Shown here piece after piece: positions 1 through 7,528 of a stretch of 22,228 nt of DNA. The translations under genes and the position numbers were made by a program. Source of the stretch: a virus; IMG/VR virus record IMGVR_UViG_3300033149_006548, positions 1-22,228 of that record; one strand, written 5' to 3'. Each line of letters opens with the position of its first letter. Position 1 is the stretch's first letter. The notes under the pieces are model-generated. The model worked only from the letters and a program-made list of their open reading frames with translations. It had not been told where the DNA came from and ran no database searches.

Positions 1-1092
1 TAACATTCCTTCCACTTGACTTTTATGATCTCTAACCCACCATGTTGTTCCTTCAATCAAGGTCTTTAAACGTTCTTGATATAAATCAAAAGCTCCTATG
101 GCAACACCCTCAATAGCTGATTTAAGTTCTGCAAATTTTCCTATTAGTGTACTTCTCATTATATCTGCTAAAGTTTTTGCTTCTCCTCCCGCATTTTTTA
201 ATTGCCATTCTAAAGCTTTCATTTGTGGAATCATATCTTTTAAAATGAGTATCGCCCTCCCCCCTCTTAGCCCAAAAGCCTTCAGCATTCTTTCGTTTGA
301 CCAGCCTTGGTCCTTCATAGCCACAAGAACATCAACAAGTTTTGAGCTATCAATCCCCAATTCCTTGGATACCTTTGTAGCTTTCTGCATGGCAAAGGCC
401 AACTGAGTACCAGCCATTGACCCCTGAATACCTGCATTTCCTAACATTCCAATCATAGCCGATAGCTCTTCTATTTCATAACCGAAAGCTTTACCAACAG
501 GAGCAGCATACTTAAAGGATTCAGCCATCATCTCCATATTTGTGTTTGTTCTTGTAATAGTAGCTACAAAAACATCATTAACTCTGGATAGTTCCGAAAC
601 AGGAAGTTGCATTGCAGTCAACGCATTGGAAGCAATATCTGCCGCCCTCGCTAATTCAATATTGCCCGCAGTAGCAAGATCGAGGACCCCAGGCAATGCC
701 TTAGTTGCTTCCATGGCTTTGAAACCTGCCATCCCTAAGAATTGCAAAGCATTGGCAGATTGAGAGGCGGTCCATTCAGTGGTCTCGCCCATCTTCTTAG
801 CCATATCGGTCATATCTCTAAATTCTTCTTCTGTTGCTCTGGTAACACCTTTAACCGTCAACATGGATTGTTCAAAGGCCATTGCCGTTTTTACAGAAGA
901 CCTAACAACCATAGCCATTCCAGCAGTACCAGCAAAACCAATCAAGGCCCCTTGCACGGAAAAAATAGACTTCTTTATTCTACCAAAACTGGAAACTGTC
1001 CTCTCAGTAAAGGCACGCATCTTGGCCCCAGCCTTTGTAAGAGGTGCTGTATCAACCCCTAAACGGGCTACCATAGTTCCAAGGTTTAGCAT
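1..1092 (-). CDS. Tail tape measure protein, N-terminal part (runs off left edge)
   Basis: The minus-strand frame opens at ATG 1092 and has no stop through base 1, giving 364 visible residues of a longer protein. Residues about 65-165 match the TP901 core of phage tail tape measure proteins (for example MAFEQSMLTVKGVTRATEEE and AMEATKALPGVLDLATAG), with alanine-rich helices on both sides. Tape measure proteins set tail length, occupy the tail lumen and are released on DNA ejection. The start overlaps the stop of the preceding chaperone ORF as TAATG, so translation is probably coupled. Position directly after the G/T chaperone pair is the standard siphophage order. The family assignment is firm; the C-terminal part lies outside the window. 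Confidence 0.93.
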   Translation of the reverse strand, partial: MLNLGTMVARLGVDTAPLTKAGAKMRAFTERTVSSFGRIKKSIFSVQGALIGFAGTAGMAMVVRSSVKTAMAFEQSMLTVKGVTRATEEEFRDMTDMAKKMGETTEWTASQSANALQFLGMAGFKAMEATKALPGVLDLATAGNIELARAADIASNALTAMQLPVSELSRVNDVFVATITRTNTNMEMMAESFKYAAPVGKAFGYEIEELSAMIGMLGNAGIQGSMAGTQLAFAMQKATKVSKELGIDSSKLVDVLVAMKDQGWSNERMLKAFGLRGGRAILILKDMIPQMKALEWQLKNAGGEAKTLADIMRSTLIGKFAELKSAIEGVAIGAFDLYQERLKTLIEGTTWWVRDHKSQVEGML

Positions 1093-1283
1093 TATTTTCT
1101 CCTTCTCCCCTTACTTGAGGTTCTCTGTTTCTTTTTTACCCCTGCCATAGCTGTTAAGATGGTTTTCAATTCCTCTGCACTTTGTTTCCTTCCTGTTATA
1201 CCCGCCTGTTCCAACTGATAGAATGAAAACCACTCAGACAACTCTCTGCTATCCAACTTAGACAACATCTCCCGAACTGTCAT
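1092..1283 (-). CDS. Tail assembly chaperone second ORF (lambda gpT / DUF4035-like)
   Basis: This 63-codon frame encodes a small basic protein (MTVREMLSKLDSRELSEWF, then FYQLEQ, ending GRRRK) that resembles the gpT/DUF4035 part of tail assembly chaperones. The ATG at 1283 has no ribosome binding site; the bases just upstream are instead open in the same frame back to a slippery heptamer in the preceding gene. It is therefore most likely made only as the C-terminal part of a G-T frameshift product, as in lambda, and not as a free protein. Its stop shares one base with the tape measure start. Confidence 0.8.
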   Translation of the reverse strand: MTVREMLSKLDSRELSEWFSFYQLEQAGITGRKQSAEELKTILTAMAGVKKKQRTSSKGRRRK

Positions 1284-1672
1284 ATGCAGACGCTCAGCTA
1301 ATCGGAAGTAGGCCCTTCGCTCAGGTCTGCTAAGAAGTTTTTTGTTATTTTCTCAACCTCAACCCCCCAACCGTTGAGCTTTTGTGCTACCTTAAAACAC
1401 CGGTCCAAAGCAGCAGCATTTTTTCTTCCAAGTTCGGCTGCATCCTTTTCAGAAAATAACCTTTTCCCTTCCGAATCAACAGCCGTCAGAACAACCAATT
1501 TTGCCCTAAGGTTTTTTATCCCTTCTGTCTCCGTCATAGAAGCCTCAAATTGGTCACGTTCCAATCCTGTAATGGTTCGAATATATATAGCTCCTCCCCA
1601 CTCTGGAATTTCTACCTTCTCTGATTTTAGATCTTTAGAATTTAGGATATCGTCTTTGGTTAAGACTTTCAT
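1092..1672 (-). CDS. Predicted G-T fusion tail assembly chaperone made by -1 frameshift
   Basis: Translation from ATG 1672 and a -1 slip at the heptamer 1343-1337 gives a product of about 193 residues: 112 from the first frame, then 81 from the T frame. The bridging peptide (LLSRPERRAYFRLAERLH) has no stop and itself looks like the N-terminal part of DUF4035-type chaperone proteins, which argues that this join is real. In lambda the G and GT proteins bind the tape measure and recruit tail tube subunits, and a low GT:G ratio is needed. The role here is inferred from family, gene order and the slippery site. Frame arithmetic is exact: first frame codon starts are 1 modulo 3, T frame 2 modulo 3, a -1 relation. 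Confidence 0.82.
1298..1672 (-). CDS. Tail assembly chaperone first ORF (lambda gpG-like)
   Basis: The protein has 124 residues with the chosen start. It resembles siphophage tail assembly chaperones: VEIPEWGGAIYIRTITGLER near the N-terminus, a central LRAKLVVLTAVDSEGKRLF block and a C-terminal AALDRCFKVAQKLNG. The start at ATG 1672 is preferred over ATG 1690 because AAGGAGG lies six bases before it and inside the longer version. It precedes the T frame and the tape measure gene. Most ribosomes should terminate at 1298; a minority are expected to shift at 1343-1337. Confidence 0.87.
   Translation of the reverse strand: MKVLTKDDILNSKDLKSEKVEIPEWGGAIYIRTITGLERDQFEASMTETEGIKNLRAKLVVLTAVDSEGKRLFSEKDAAELGRKNAAALDRCFKVAQKLNGWGVEVEKITKNFLADLSEGPTSD
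1337..1343 (-). promoter_or_regulatory. -1 programmed ribosomal frameshift slippery site A AAA AAC
   Basis: On the minus strand the zero-frame codons read ACA AAA AAC TTC, giving the canonical X XXY YYZ heptamer A AAA AAC in the right phase, 12 codons before the TAG at 1300-1298. After the slip the frame is open through the whole T ORF to 1092. I did not identify a convincing downstream stem or upstream Shine-Dalgarno-like stimulator by eye. Confidence 0.85.
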
Positions 1673-1691
1673 ATCAAACCTCCTTACCATG

Positions 1692-2114
1692 CTAAGAAGT
1701 TAATGTTACTTCCCCTGTAATTTTCAGGGTGACACTTGCAGTCACTTTGTCATCCATAGGAACTGCCATTCCAAGAGAAGTGACATACGCCGCAAAATCA
1801 AGAGTTGTATTCCCGGTATCTGGTAATACAATTTGATAATTGACAGAACTATCACTTGCAAAATCATCATCCAAGTCCATATAACCATCTCTTGTGAAGT
1901 TCATCTCCAGGGTGACTTCTCCTGCATCTCGGAAACTGGTAATGAATTCCCGATAACCACCTGTTGAATCCAAACTGGTGACATCAATGGTGTCTCTGGT
2001 TTTCTCTGGTCCACCAATAGAATTGATCTCTGCAATCTTAGTAAATTGCTCATTACTCGCTCCATCACCACGTTTAAATTCAGTTCCTACCCCACTAAAC
2101 GCATTACTTGACAT
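1692..2114 (-). CDS. Major tail (tube) protein
   Basis: This 140-residue protein has the pattern of lambda gpV-like tail tube proteins: an N-terminal loop (GTEFKRGD), then IGGPEKTRDTIDVTSLDS, a beta-rich core and a C-terminal VTASVTLKITGEVTLTS strand. It would polymerise as hexameric rings into the non-contractile tail tube. AAAGGAGGTAGAAGGTT precedes the ATG at 2114. It sits between the terminator-like protein and the chaperones, the usual place. No sheath gene is present, which supports a siphovirus. Confidence 0.88.
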   Translation of the reverse strand: MSSNAFSGVGTEFKRGDGASNEQFTKIAEINSIGGPEKTRDTIDVTSLDSTGGYREFITSFRDAGEVTLEMNFTRDGYMDLDDDFASDSSVNYQIVLPDTGNTTLDFAAYVTSLGMAVPMDDKVTASVTLKITGEVTLTS

Positions 2115-2159
2115 AACCTTCTACCTCCTTTCTTTTTAAATTTACCCCCCTTTTTTGTA

Positions 2160-2546
2160 TCATGTTCTATGCACCAAAAAATTTAGAACAAGCAAGGGTC
2201 TACCTTTTTCGTCATTCCCAATATCCGTTATATCCCCCTGTAACATAATTTGTATATACCTTGTTCCTCCAAACACTTCGTTATGCAAGGTATGTAAAGT
2301 GTCTCTCACCTCCTTTGCTTTATCCCATGCAGCCTGATATCCCATTTTGTCGCCTCGAACTCGAATCTGTACAGTCGGCTTATTATAGTCATTAACCTCC
2401 GGATCAAAGCCTCCCGTATCATGAACAGAAATACAGGCATCAGGGCTATCAGGCATTTGATGGATAAAAAGATCACCTGCAAAAGTACCTACCTCAATCC
2501 CACTTTGCTCTAATATAGCAATAATATCCTCAGAAGTCGGATTCAT
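2160..2546 (-). CDS. Probable tail terminator / minor capsid-type neck protein
   Basis: This 128-residue protein resembles the phage minor capsid/tail terminator group: an N-terminal helix (TSEDIIAILEQSGI), beta strands (ISVHDTGGFDPEV, PTVQIRVRG), a helix with AWDKAKEVRDTLHTL and closing strands with LLVLNFLVHRT. Terminators cap the tail tube and join it to the head. It starts in an ATGA overlap with the preceding HK97 gp10-like gene, so it is probably translationally coupled. The next gene is the tail tube, as expected. The family call rests on pattern and position. Confidence 0.75.
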   Translation of the reverse strand: MNPTSEDIIAILEQSGIEVGTFAGDLFIHQMPDSPDACISVHDTGGFDPEVNDYNKPTVQIRVRGDKMGYQAAWDKAKEVRDTLHTLHNEVFGGTRYIQIMLQGDITDIGNDEKGRPLLVLNFLVHRT

Positions 2547-2917
2547 TTCTTTATCCTCGCATAACCACCAATAACCTTTAAAATATCCTTCTCTGACTCT
2601 TGCAAAGCCTTCTCCAAAAATTTCCAGGAACTACCAGGCTTCTTATAGTTCTTTTCTATCTCATGGACATAAGGTGCATACGCCGCTGTATATCCAATTT
2701 CAACTCCTGGTTTAATCTCTGTTCCAGTGGAAGTTATATAGGCACTATTGATAAGATTACCAGTATCAACGGGAGTCCGTATCTGAGATCTTCGTTTTAC
2801 AATCAGGCCAGCAGCCATCAACCCGGCCTTTGTTCTTCCTCTGATTCCTCGAATCTCTTTGTTAAGTCTTCTGAGAACCTTATCTGTCCCTTGTAATGTG
2901 TTTGATTTTACAGCCAC
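2543..2917 (-). CDS. HK97 gp10-like tail completion / head-tail connector protein
   Basis: The 124-residue protein matches the HK97 gp10-like family: a basic N-terminal helix (LRRLNKEIRGIRGRTKAGL), a VKRRSQIRTPVDTGNLINSA segment, and GYTAAYAPYVHE followed by a C-terminal helix ending FLEKALQESEKDIL. The RTPVDTGxL and YAxYVHE motifs are the family signature. The start is GTG 2917 with a GGAAGG/GGAG stretch upstream. It overlaps the previous gene by 38 bases and the next by four. It probably acts at the head-tail joint or in tail completion. Confidence 0.85.
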   Translation of the reverse strand: MAVKSNTLQGTDKVLRRLNKEIRGIRGRTKAGLMAAGLIVKRRSQIRTPVDTGNLINSAYITSTGTEIKPGVEIGYTAAYAPYVHEIEKNYKKPGSSWKFLEKALQESEKDILKVIGGYARIKK

Positions 2918-3197
2918 ACCTTCCTATCTCCAACGCTCCATCCTGGTCTTCTGGATTGGTTTCAGCAGAGGTCCCAAGATACAGAAACCCTCCAAGATCT
3001 ACATCTTGATCAACATAAACAACAGCCTTGCTTCTTTCTTCCTTCCCTTCCACTGAAATAAACAATTGTTGTTTATCAACCCACCGAACATCAATGGCAA
3101 CAGGTGAATCAAAGGTTTGCCCTCCCCATCCATCCGGCGAAGGGTTTCCCCAATAGGTGGCAACTTGGTTCAAGTTTTTAATAAGATAATGAGTCAT
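2880..3197 (-). CDS. Probable head-closure / head-tail joining protein
   Basis: This 105-residue protein is beta-rich with a YWGNPSPDGWGGQTFDSPV segment, an IDVRWVDKQ strand and a VVYVDQDVDLGGFLYLG stretch. That is the general pattern of small head-closure proteins, which plug the connector after DNA packaging. Position directly before an HK97 gp10-like gene supports this. A CGCKIKHI patch lies near the C-terminus; whether it binds metal is unknown. AAAAGG precedes the ATG at 3197. The functional call is mainly positional. Confidence 0.62.
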   Translation of the reverse strand: MTHYLIKNLNQVATYWGNPSPDGWGGQTFDSPVAIDVRWVDKQQLFISVEGKEERSKAVVYVDQDVDLGGFLYLGTSAETNPEDQDGALEIGRCGCKIKHITRDR

Positions 3198-3212
3198 CTA
3201 TTAACTGCCTTT

Positions 3213-3551
3213 TCAATCAGTAATAACAGCTTGCTTAATTTGAATATCTATATCTCCCGACTTATCAATATTCTCCGCTGTCAATTTAATTTTAAGCTCC
3301 CCCTTATACATTCTGGAGGAAAGATCCAAATCAGTCTCTGACAGGGCAACGGTTACAACTCCATTAGCCGCATCAGTTAAATCAAAGTCAGCGGTTTCTT
3401 TTTCTATTACATAGCTGCTATCTGTCTTCTTTTCCTTTACCGCAAACTTCAAAACAGCAGAGGATAGATCCACAACTTCTCCACTATCCTTATCCGTCAC
3501 AGTAAATTTGATGGTCTTTGCTTCCTTTTGTTTTAGTGTCAACTCAGACAT
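3213..3551 (-). CDS. BppU N-terminal-like (Ig-like) tail/baseplate accessory protein
   Basis: The 112-residue protein has the layout of the BppU N-terminal domain: LKQKEAKTIKFTVTDKDSG, then DLSSAVLKFAVKEKK, then an acidic ANGVVTVALSETDLD and a closing YKGELKIKLTAEN. In lactococcal phages this domain anchors receptor-binding proteins to the baseplate. A free-standing copy next to fibre-like genes suggests an adaptor or fibre-anchoring role, which is inference. AGGAGGCAAAA precedes ATG 3551. It is the last gene of the fibre block before the head-closure gene. Confidence 0.65.
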   Translation of the reverse strand: MSELTLKQKEAKTIKFTVTDKDSGEVVDLSSAVLKFAVKEKKTDSSYVIEKETADFDLTDAANGVVTVALSETDLDLSSRMYKGELKIKLTAENIDKSGDIDIQIKQAVITD

Positions 3552-3565
3552 TTTTGCCTCCTATC

Positions 3566-3745
3566 TTAATCAACAACAATACCAATGGAAATTACCTCGG
3601 AAGTTTCTACTTCTACCTGTAAAGATGTTTCTTTTTCAATAGCAACATCTAAAATACCATCAGCTTCCATCTCAACATCAATCCCTTCCACAATTAGTTT
3701 CTCCCCCCCAACACCAAAATATTTTGGGCTAAAATAATTATACAT
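3566..3745 (-). CDS. Small acidic protein of unknown function
   Basis: I do not recognise this protein. From ATG 3745 it has 59 residues, starting MYNYFSPKYFGVGG and continuing as alternating acidic and hydrophobic strands (EMEADGILDVAIEKE, LQVEVETSEVISIGIVV), so it is probably all beta. I prefer ATG 3745 over ATG 3757 because it lies just after the upstream stop and has GAGAG five bases before it. The other start would overlap the upstream gene. Position between two fibre/adaptor genes suggests a minor tail component. Confidence 0.55.
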   Translation of the reverse strand: MYNYFSPKYFGVGGEKLIVEGIDVEMEADGILDVAIEKETSLQVEVETSEVISIGIVVD

Positions 3746-3746
3746 A

Positions 3747-5000
3747 TCAACTCTCATCCAAGACTATTGCCGTTCTGTTTCCATCCTCATCCAAAGTCGC
3801 AGTTATTCTGTTTTTTGTATCCTGAGTATCTCTAAAATGCTGCGTGGCTCCTCCCGCTCCATCAGACTTGCCTGCAAGTACGGCAAGCAAAAGCCTCTGT
3901 ACCTGCCGAAGTGTTAGTGTTCCTTCAATAATCTCATTCATAATATCTGTCGGCAAGGTGGAAATATCAGCTTGATACTGTGAAGGGTTGTCCAAGTCAG
4001 CCTGTACTGTATCAAGTTGATCAGAAAGATTTGCCAAGGTGTCGGAGCCACCTCTAATATTAGATTCTGAAACACTAATTGCATTTTCCACCTGTGATTC
4101 GTCAGCAGGATCTGACGGCAACCTTGAATCTATTGCAGAGGTATCACTAAGGATATCATCAAGATGCTCATCAATAGAGCCGGACCCAGGCGCCCCTGCC
4201 CCTGGAGCTAATTTCATTGCATCTCTTACCTGCTGCTGAGTAAGTCCAGAATCACCCACCCAAGATCCAGACCCGTGAGAAGCTGTGAGCTGATCGTCAA
4301 TATCACTTGTAGTTGGTAGCCCATCTATTTTAACTTCATTGGCATCTACTTCTGCTATAATCTCATTTTTATCAGAAGTAGCCTCTGCTCTTGTGGGAGG
4401 ATCATAGGTATTTAGAGCATCCGTAACGTGCCCCTCAATATTGGCCTCCAAAGCCAGAGAGGATACGTCGGCTTGATATTGAGAAGGATTGTCCAAGTCT
4501 GTCTGAACACCATCTAACTGATCACTAATGATCTTCAAAGTATCGTTATCTACTCCTCTAATATTGGTTTCAGATGCACTTATCGCTGATTCAACCAACG
4601 ACTGATCGGCCGGGTCTGAAGGAAGACTATCCGTCTTTGCTTTAATGCTCTCAACTTTGTCAGTTTCAGCTCTTATATTAACAAGGCTGTCAGAATCTTT
4701 CACAAATCCAGTTCCTTTGATGTCATTTATCTCTTCCATTATGTCACCATAGGAATAAGAAATGGCCGATTGATATCTTTCGCTATCAGACAAGACAGCT
4801 CCTCCATCCGTTCGGATAACATAATCCTTACTGGTATCATAACTGGCAAAATCATAATAATAAAATCCACCGGCTATTTCAGTCATGGCTGCACCATCAA
4901 CGGTATGAGTTCCATCCTTTTCCCATATATCAATAGTGGGGCTAAGCCCTGTTTTTGGAGAGCTATTTTCTCTGAAAAATGAAAAAATTACATTGCTCAT
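3747..5000 (-). CDS. Repeat-containing tail fibre/adaptor-like structural protein
   Basis: The protein has 417 residues. The N-terminal 80 (FSFFRENSSPKTGLSPTI, AAMTEIAGGFYYYDFASYD) resemble a beta-sandwich module of phage fibre or baseplate accessory proteins. The middle is helical with heptad-like spacing and two near-identical copies of a 56-57-residue unit (residues 126-182 and 294-349). A Gly/Pro linker (APGAGAPGSGS) lies before the second copy. The last 60 residues (LTLRQVQRLLLAVLAGKSDG, DTKNRITATLDEDGNRT) are a C-terminal module seen in many phage structural proteins. A trimeric fibre or fibre-attachment role is inferred. It starts in an ATGA overlap with the gene before it. Confidence 0.68.
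   Translation of the reverse strand: MSNVIFSFFRENSSPKTGLSPTIDIWEKDGTHTVDGAAMTEIAGGFYYYDFASYDTSKDYVIRTDGGAVLSDSERYQSAISYSYGDIMEEINDIKGTGFVKDSDSLVNIRAETDKVESIKAKTDSLPSDPADQSLVESAISASETNIRGVDNDTLKIISDQLDGVQTDLDNPSQYQADVSSLALEANIEGHVTDALNTYDPPTRAEATSDKNEIIAEVDANEVKIDGLPTTSDIDDQLTASHGSGSWVGDSGLTQQQVRDAMKLAPGAGAPGSGSIDEHLDDILSDTSAIDSRLPSDPADESQVENAISVSESNIRGGSDTLANLSDQLDTVQADLDNPSQYQADISTLPTDIMNEIIEGTLTLRQVQRLLLAVLAGKSDGAGGATQHFRDTQDTKNRITATLDEDGNRTAIVLDES
3954..4121 (-). repeat. Intragenic repeat, copy 2 of 2
   Basis: This encodes residues 294-349 of the 417-residue protein, from LPSDPADESQVENAISVSES to DLDNPSQYQADISTL. It pairs with the copy at 4455-4625. Third-position changes are frequent while the protein sequence is kept, so the duplication is old and under selection at the protein level. 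Confidence 0.85.
4455..4625 (-). repeat. Intragenic repeat, copy 1 of 2
   Basis: This encodes residues 126-182, from LPSDPADQSLVESAISASET to DLDNPSQYQADVSSL. One residue separates it in length from the second copy. The two units probably form equivalent coiled-coil segments of a fibre shaft. Confidence 0.85.
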
Positions 5001-5239
5001 CTTATCGGTACCGGTACAATTTGATGCCTAACCTCCAGGCGAAAGCCGTATTGTCTACTAAGAGCATCTACCTTCTGGAGATATTCCTCTTGCCTTTTTT
5101 GCATCTTTTCATTAAGTAATTGCAAGGCTTCTTGCTCTTTCCTGCGCTCTTCCTCTTCCTGGTTTTTCTTTTTCTCAACCGGATTCGGATGATTCTGCTT
5201 AACTGGTTTTCTATCCTTTGTGGTCTTTTTCTTTGCCAT
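4997..5239 (-). CDS. Small Lys/Glu-rich coiled-coil protein
   Basis: I do not recognise a named family. The 80-residue protein begins MAKKKTTKDRKPVKQ, has a strongly predicted coiled coil (EEEERRKEQEALQLLNEKM to LQKVDALSRQ) and ends in a short beta-like tail (FRLEVRHQIVPVPIR). The start at ATG 5239 has AAAGGAGG seven bases upstream; a longer frame to 5329 would place that site inside the gene. It overlaps the next gene by four bases (ATGA). Small coiled-coil proteins in fibre blocks may aid fibre folding or attachment; this is only a positional guess. Confidence 0.7.
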   Translation of the reverse strand: MAKKKTTKDRKPVKQNHPNPVEKKKNQEEEERRKEQEALQLLNEKMQKRQEEYLQKVDALSRQYGFRLEVRHQIVPVPIR

Positions 5240-5255
5240 CTGAACCTCCTTTCTT

Positions 5256-7370
5256 TTAAATTGACGTATATTTAAAACAAATTCCGTGGAGTTCTGCCGT
5301 ATCTGTAAGGTCATCATTGGCATTGGCACCCAATCTCTTTACCCTACAGTGCATACACGCATCTGTTGCGCCTGGTAAATCAATGCCTGTAATTTCAGCA
5401 ATGATCAAACCATTTGCTTGAGCAATAGCATTGGAATTGACAGTTAAGGTTTCCTGCGCTGCTGCGGTTGTATCTTCCCCTTCTGAAGTCCATAAATATT
5501 CTAATTGCCAGACTGCTGTTTCAGTTGTTACCGTTGTGCTTGTGCTCCATCCTATTAATAATGAAGGGGCAGTATTTATATCCATATCATAAGGGGTTTG
5601 AATGTTAAAAACTATTGTATCATCAGTTCCATCCGAAAACTCCCATACGCCGCTAATTCCCCAATCTTTAAATGTTGCTGCTTTTGTTCCTGGAGCTTTT
5701 AAAGCATTAAACGGTAACCATAAAGATCTCGACGTATCGCCGGTTAATTGGCTATCATTCCCTGCATCATCCGTAAACCAGAGTTCACAGGGTGTTGTGT
5801 TCTTAACCCAGAGCTGGCCATAGCCTGCTGTGTCTGCATTTGCATTAGCCTGTTCTTTTAAACTTATTGTTCCTTCTACGGTTAGTTTTTGATTAGGAAT
5901 TACTCCAATACCAACATAGCCTTCTGTTTGATATCCCAGAATAATTATATGTGGAGTATCATTTTCATACTTATCACGCCCAGCATAAAATTCTAAATCC
6001 ATGGAACCATAAGCACTATTTGCTCTTGCCTTTATCCCTGCATAATGCGGAGGTGTTCCTGAAGTATCTATATTTTTAAATGCTACTCCACCGACAAAGT
6101 CATTGTCTTCTATGCTTGCGTCTAACCTTTCAAGAATTAAATCCGCTCCAGTAGCAGAAGAAATTTGTGCGACTACTCCACCATCAACTGCCGTTGGACT
6201 CGCAGTCCCAATCCCTAACCTCGAATTTGCACTATTCCAATAAAGCCCGCTATTTGCCAGCCCGGCAGCATCAGAGGCATGATAAGGGAGATAGCCGTCT
6301 GTGAGATCGCTGAGCTTGGCTGTGGTGGCGGAAATAGTATTTACACCAGTCAAATCTTGCGAATTCCAGTTGAAAGCAGCTTCAGCATGGCCGCTTAGTG
6401 CAGCCAAAACATCAGCCGGCGAAACAGGTAATGGAGTATTATCAGCTGAGGCATAAAGAAAGGTATCTGCATTAAAGTCTGTTTCCAAGACTGATATGCC
6501 AGCAGCTTCCTTTCCATCAAGCTGAGTTTGAATGTCAGAGGTAACTCCATGCAAATAACCCATCTCGGCCTGGGTTACAGAATTCCTCCAAGTATCAATC
6601 TCGGTTTCAGTATAATACCTATCGTCATGGAGGTGTCCCGATGCTGCACCATCTATATCTGACAGTACCTCAGCAGGCGATCTACCCTCAAGTCCGTTGG
6701 CAGTGAATCTTGCATAGTCAGCGACAGCAACAGCTACATGATCTATTGTGACAATATGATTATCTGTTATTCCGTGATTGACAGCATGAACATGATCGCT
6801 TCTGGCAAAGGAGTGAGCACTGCCCTCAGAAGAGGCTACAACGCCGCTTATTTCTAAAGGAGCAGCACAATCAAGAGGATCTTCGCCATCCTGCGGGTCA
6901 TGACGGTTTTTGTGGGCAAGAAAAGAGGTCGAAAGGTCGGAAACATCCACACCGTCCACGGTTCCTGTTACTGCGATATTGCCGTTTACAGTAAGTCCGG
7001 AAAAGATGGGTGAATCGGCTTGAGCAAGGCCCTGATCTAACAAGCCTAAATATTCCCATTGAGCCGCACTTATAGTTGTTGTTCCTATATTCTCAAGCTG
7101 ATCGACCTCGCTTGATGTAAGATCTTTCAAACCAATAGAAGAATAATCGTCTAAATACTGAAATTCGATATTGCTAACCGAACCATCCGCAATCTTGGCG
7201 GCATCAATACCTGTAGGTAAATCACCGGCTTGAAGAGCCCCAAAAACAAATGATGTCGCTCCAGTAGCCCTAAGAACATGACCAGCTGTGAGTCCTGATG
7301 CCGTATGATACCCACCACTACTTGCTATCTCGTGAGAAAAGAATCCACATTCTTTTGTTTGAATATGCAC
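5256..7370 (-). CDS. Tail fibre / receptor-binding protein
   Basis: The protein has 704 residues. It shows fibre-like modules in order: a Gly/Ala/Asp-rich start (HTASGLTAGHVLRATGA), a FSGLTVNGNIAVTGTVDGV beta-helix-type stretch, an HVHAVNHGITDNH His-rich segment, GHLHDDRYYTETEIDT (a motif common in phage fibres), two LGIGT/VGIGV-type repeats with KLTVEGTISLKE, and a C-terminal beta-sandwich-like domain of about 160 residues rich in Thr, Trp and Asp. That last part is the likely receptor-binding head. Its start is GTG 7370 with AGAGG upstream. No intramolecular chaperone ending is visible. The location, within the neck genes rather than after the tape measure gene, is unusual. Confidence 0.82.
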   Translation of the reverse strand: MHIQTKECGFFSHEIASSGGYHTASGLTAGHVLRATGATSFVFGALQAGDLPTGIDAAKIADGSVSNIEFQYLDDYSSIGLKDLTSSEVDQLENIGTTTISAAQWEYLGLLDQGLAQADSPIFSGLTVNGNIAVTGTVDGVDVSDLSTSFLAHKNRHDPQDGEDPLDCAAPLEISGVVASSEGSAHSFARSDHVHAVNHGITDNHIVTIDHVAVAVADYARFTANGLEGRSPAEVLSDIDGAASGHLHDDRYYTETEIDTWRNSVTQAEMGYLHGVTSDIQTQLDGKEAAGISVLETDFNADTFLYASADNTPLPVSPADVLAALSGHAEAAFNWNSQDLTGVNTISATTAKLSDLTDGYLPYHASDAAGLANSGLYWNSANSRLGIGTASPTAVDGGVVAQISSATGADLILERLDASIEDNDFVGGVAFKNIDTSGTPPHYAGIKARANSAYGSMDLEFYAGRDKYENDTPHIIILGYQTEGYVGIGVIPNQKLTVEGTISLKEQANANADTAGYGQLWVKNTTPCELWFTDDAGNDSQLTGDTSRSLWLPFNALKAPGTKAATFKDWGISGVWEFSDGTDDTIVFNIQTPYDMDINTAPSLLIGWSTSTTVTTETAVWQLEYLWTSEGEDTTAAAQETLTVNSNAIAQANGLIIAEITGIDLPGATDACMHCRVKRLGANANDDLTDTAELHGICFKYTSI

Positions 7371-7426
7371 TAACCAACCTCTCTTATTTTAAACCCTGAA
7401 ATTAACTTGTCTTTATTATCGGTCAT
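7370..7426 (-). other. Possible 18-codon leader ORF before the fibre gene
   Basis: A short frame from ATG 7426 encodes MTDNKDKLISGFKIREVG and stops at a TAG that shares its G with the GTG start of the fibre (TAGTG). Its ribosome binding site is weak (AGGG about twelve bases upstream). It looks protein-like and could couple translation into the fibre gene, or be the lost 5' end of a longer fibre. The rest of the gap 7427-7528 is A-rich, and I see no clear promoter or terminator in it. Confidence 0.25.
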
Positions 7427-7528
7427 TATTTCGGTTATCCCTGATGTTCTTATTATTTTTTAGTATTTCTCAAAATTGATTTTCCAAAACTTTTTCCTCT
7501 CCCTACCTATGATATGGAAATCTTTTTA

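Noticed and set aside
98-1150. Several plus-strand open frames opposite the tape measure gene
   Set aside because: They are antisense to a well-supported TP901-type protein, have no ribosome binding sites and resemble no protein family.
1298-1690. Longer start (ATG 1690) for the first tail chaperone ORF
   Set aside because: It would include the AAGGAGG site that serves ATG 1672 and adds residues not typical of the family.
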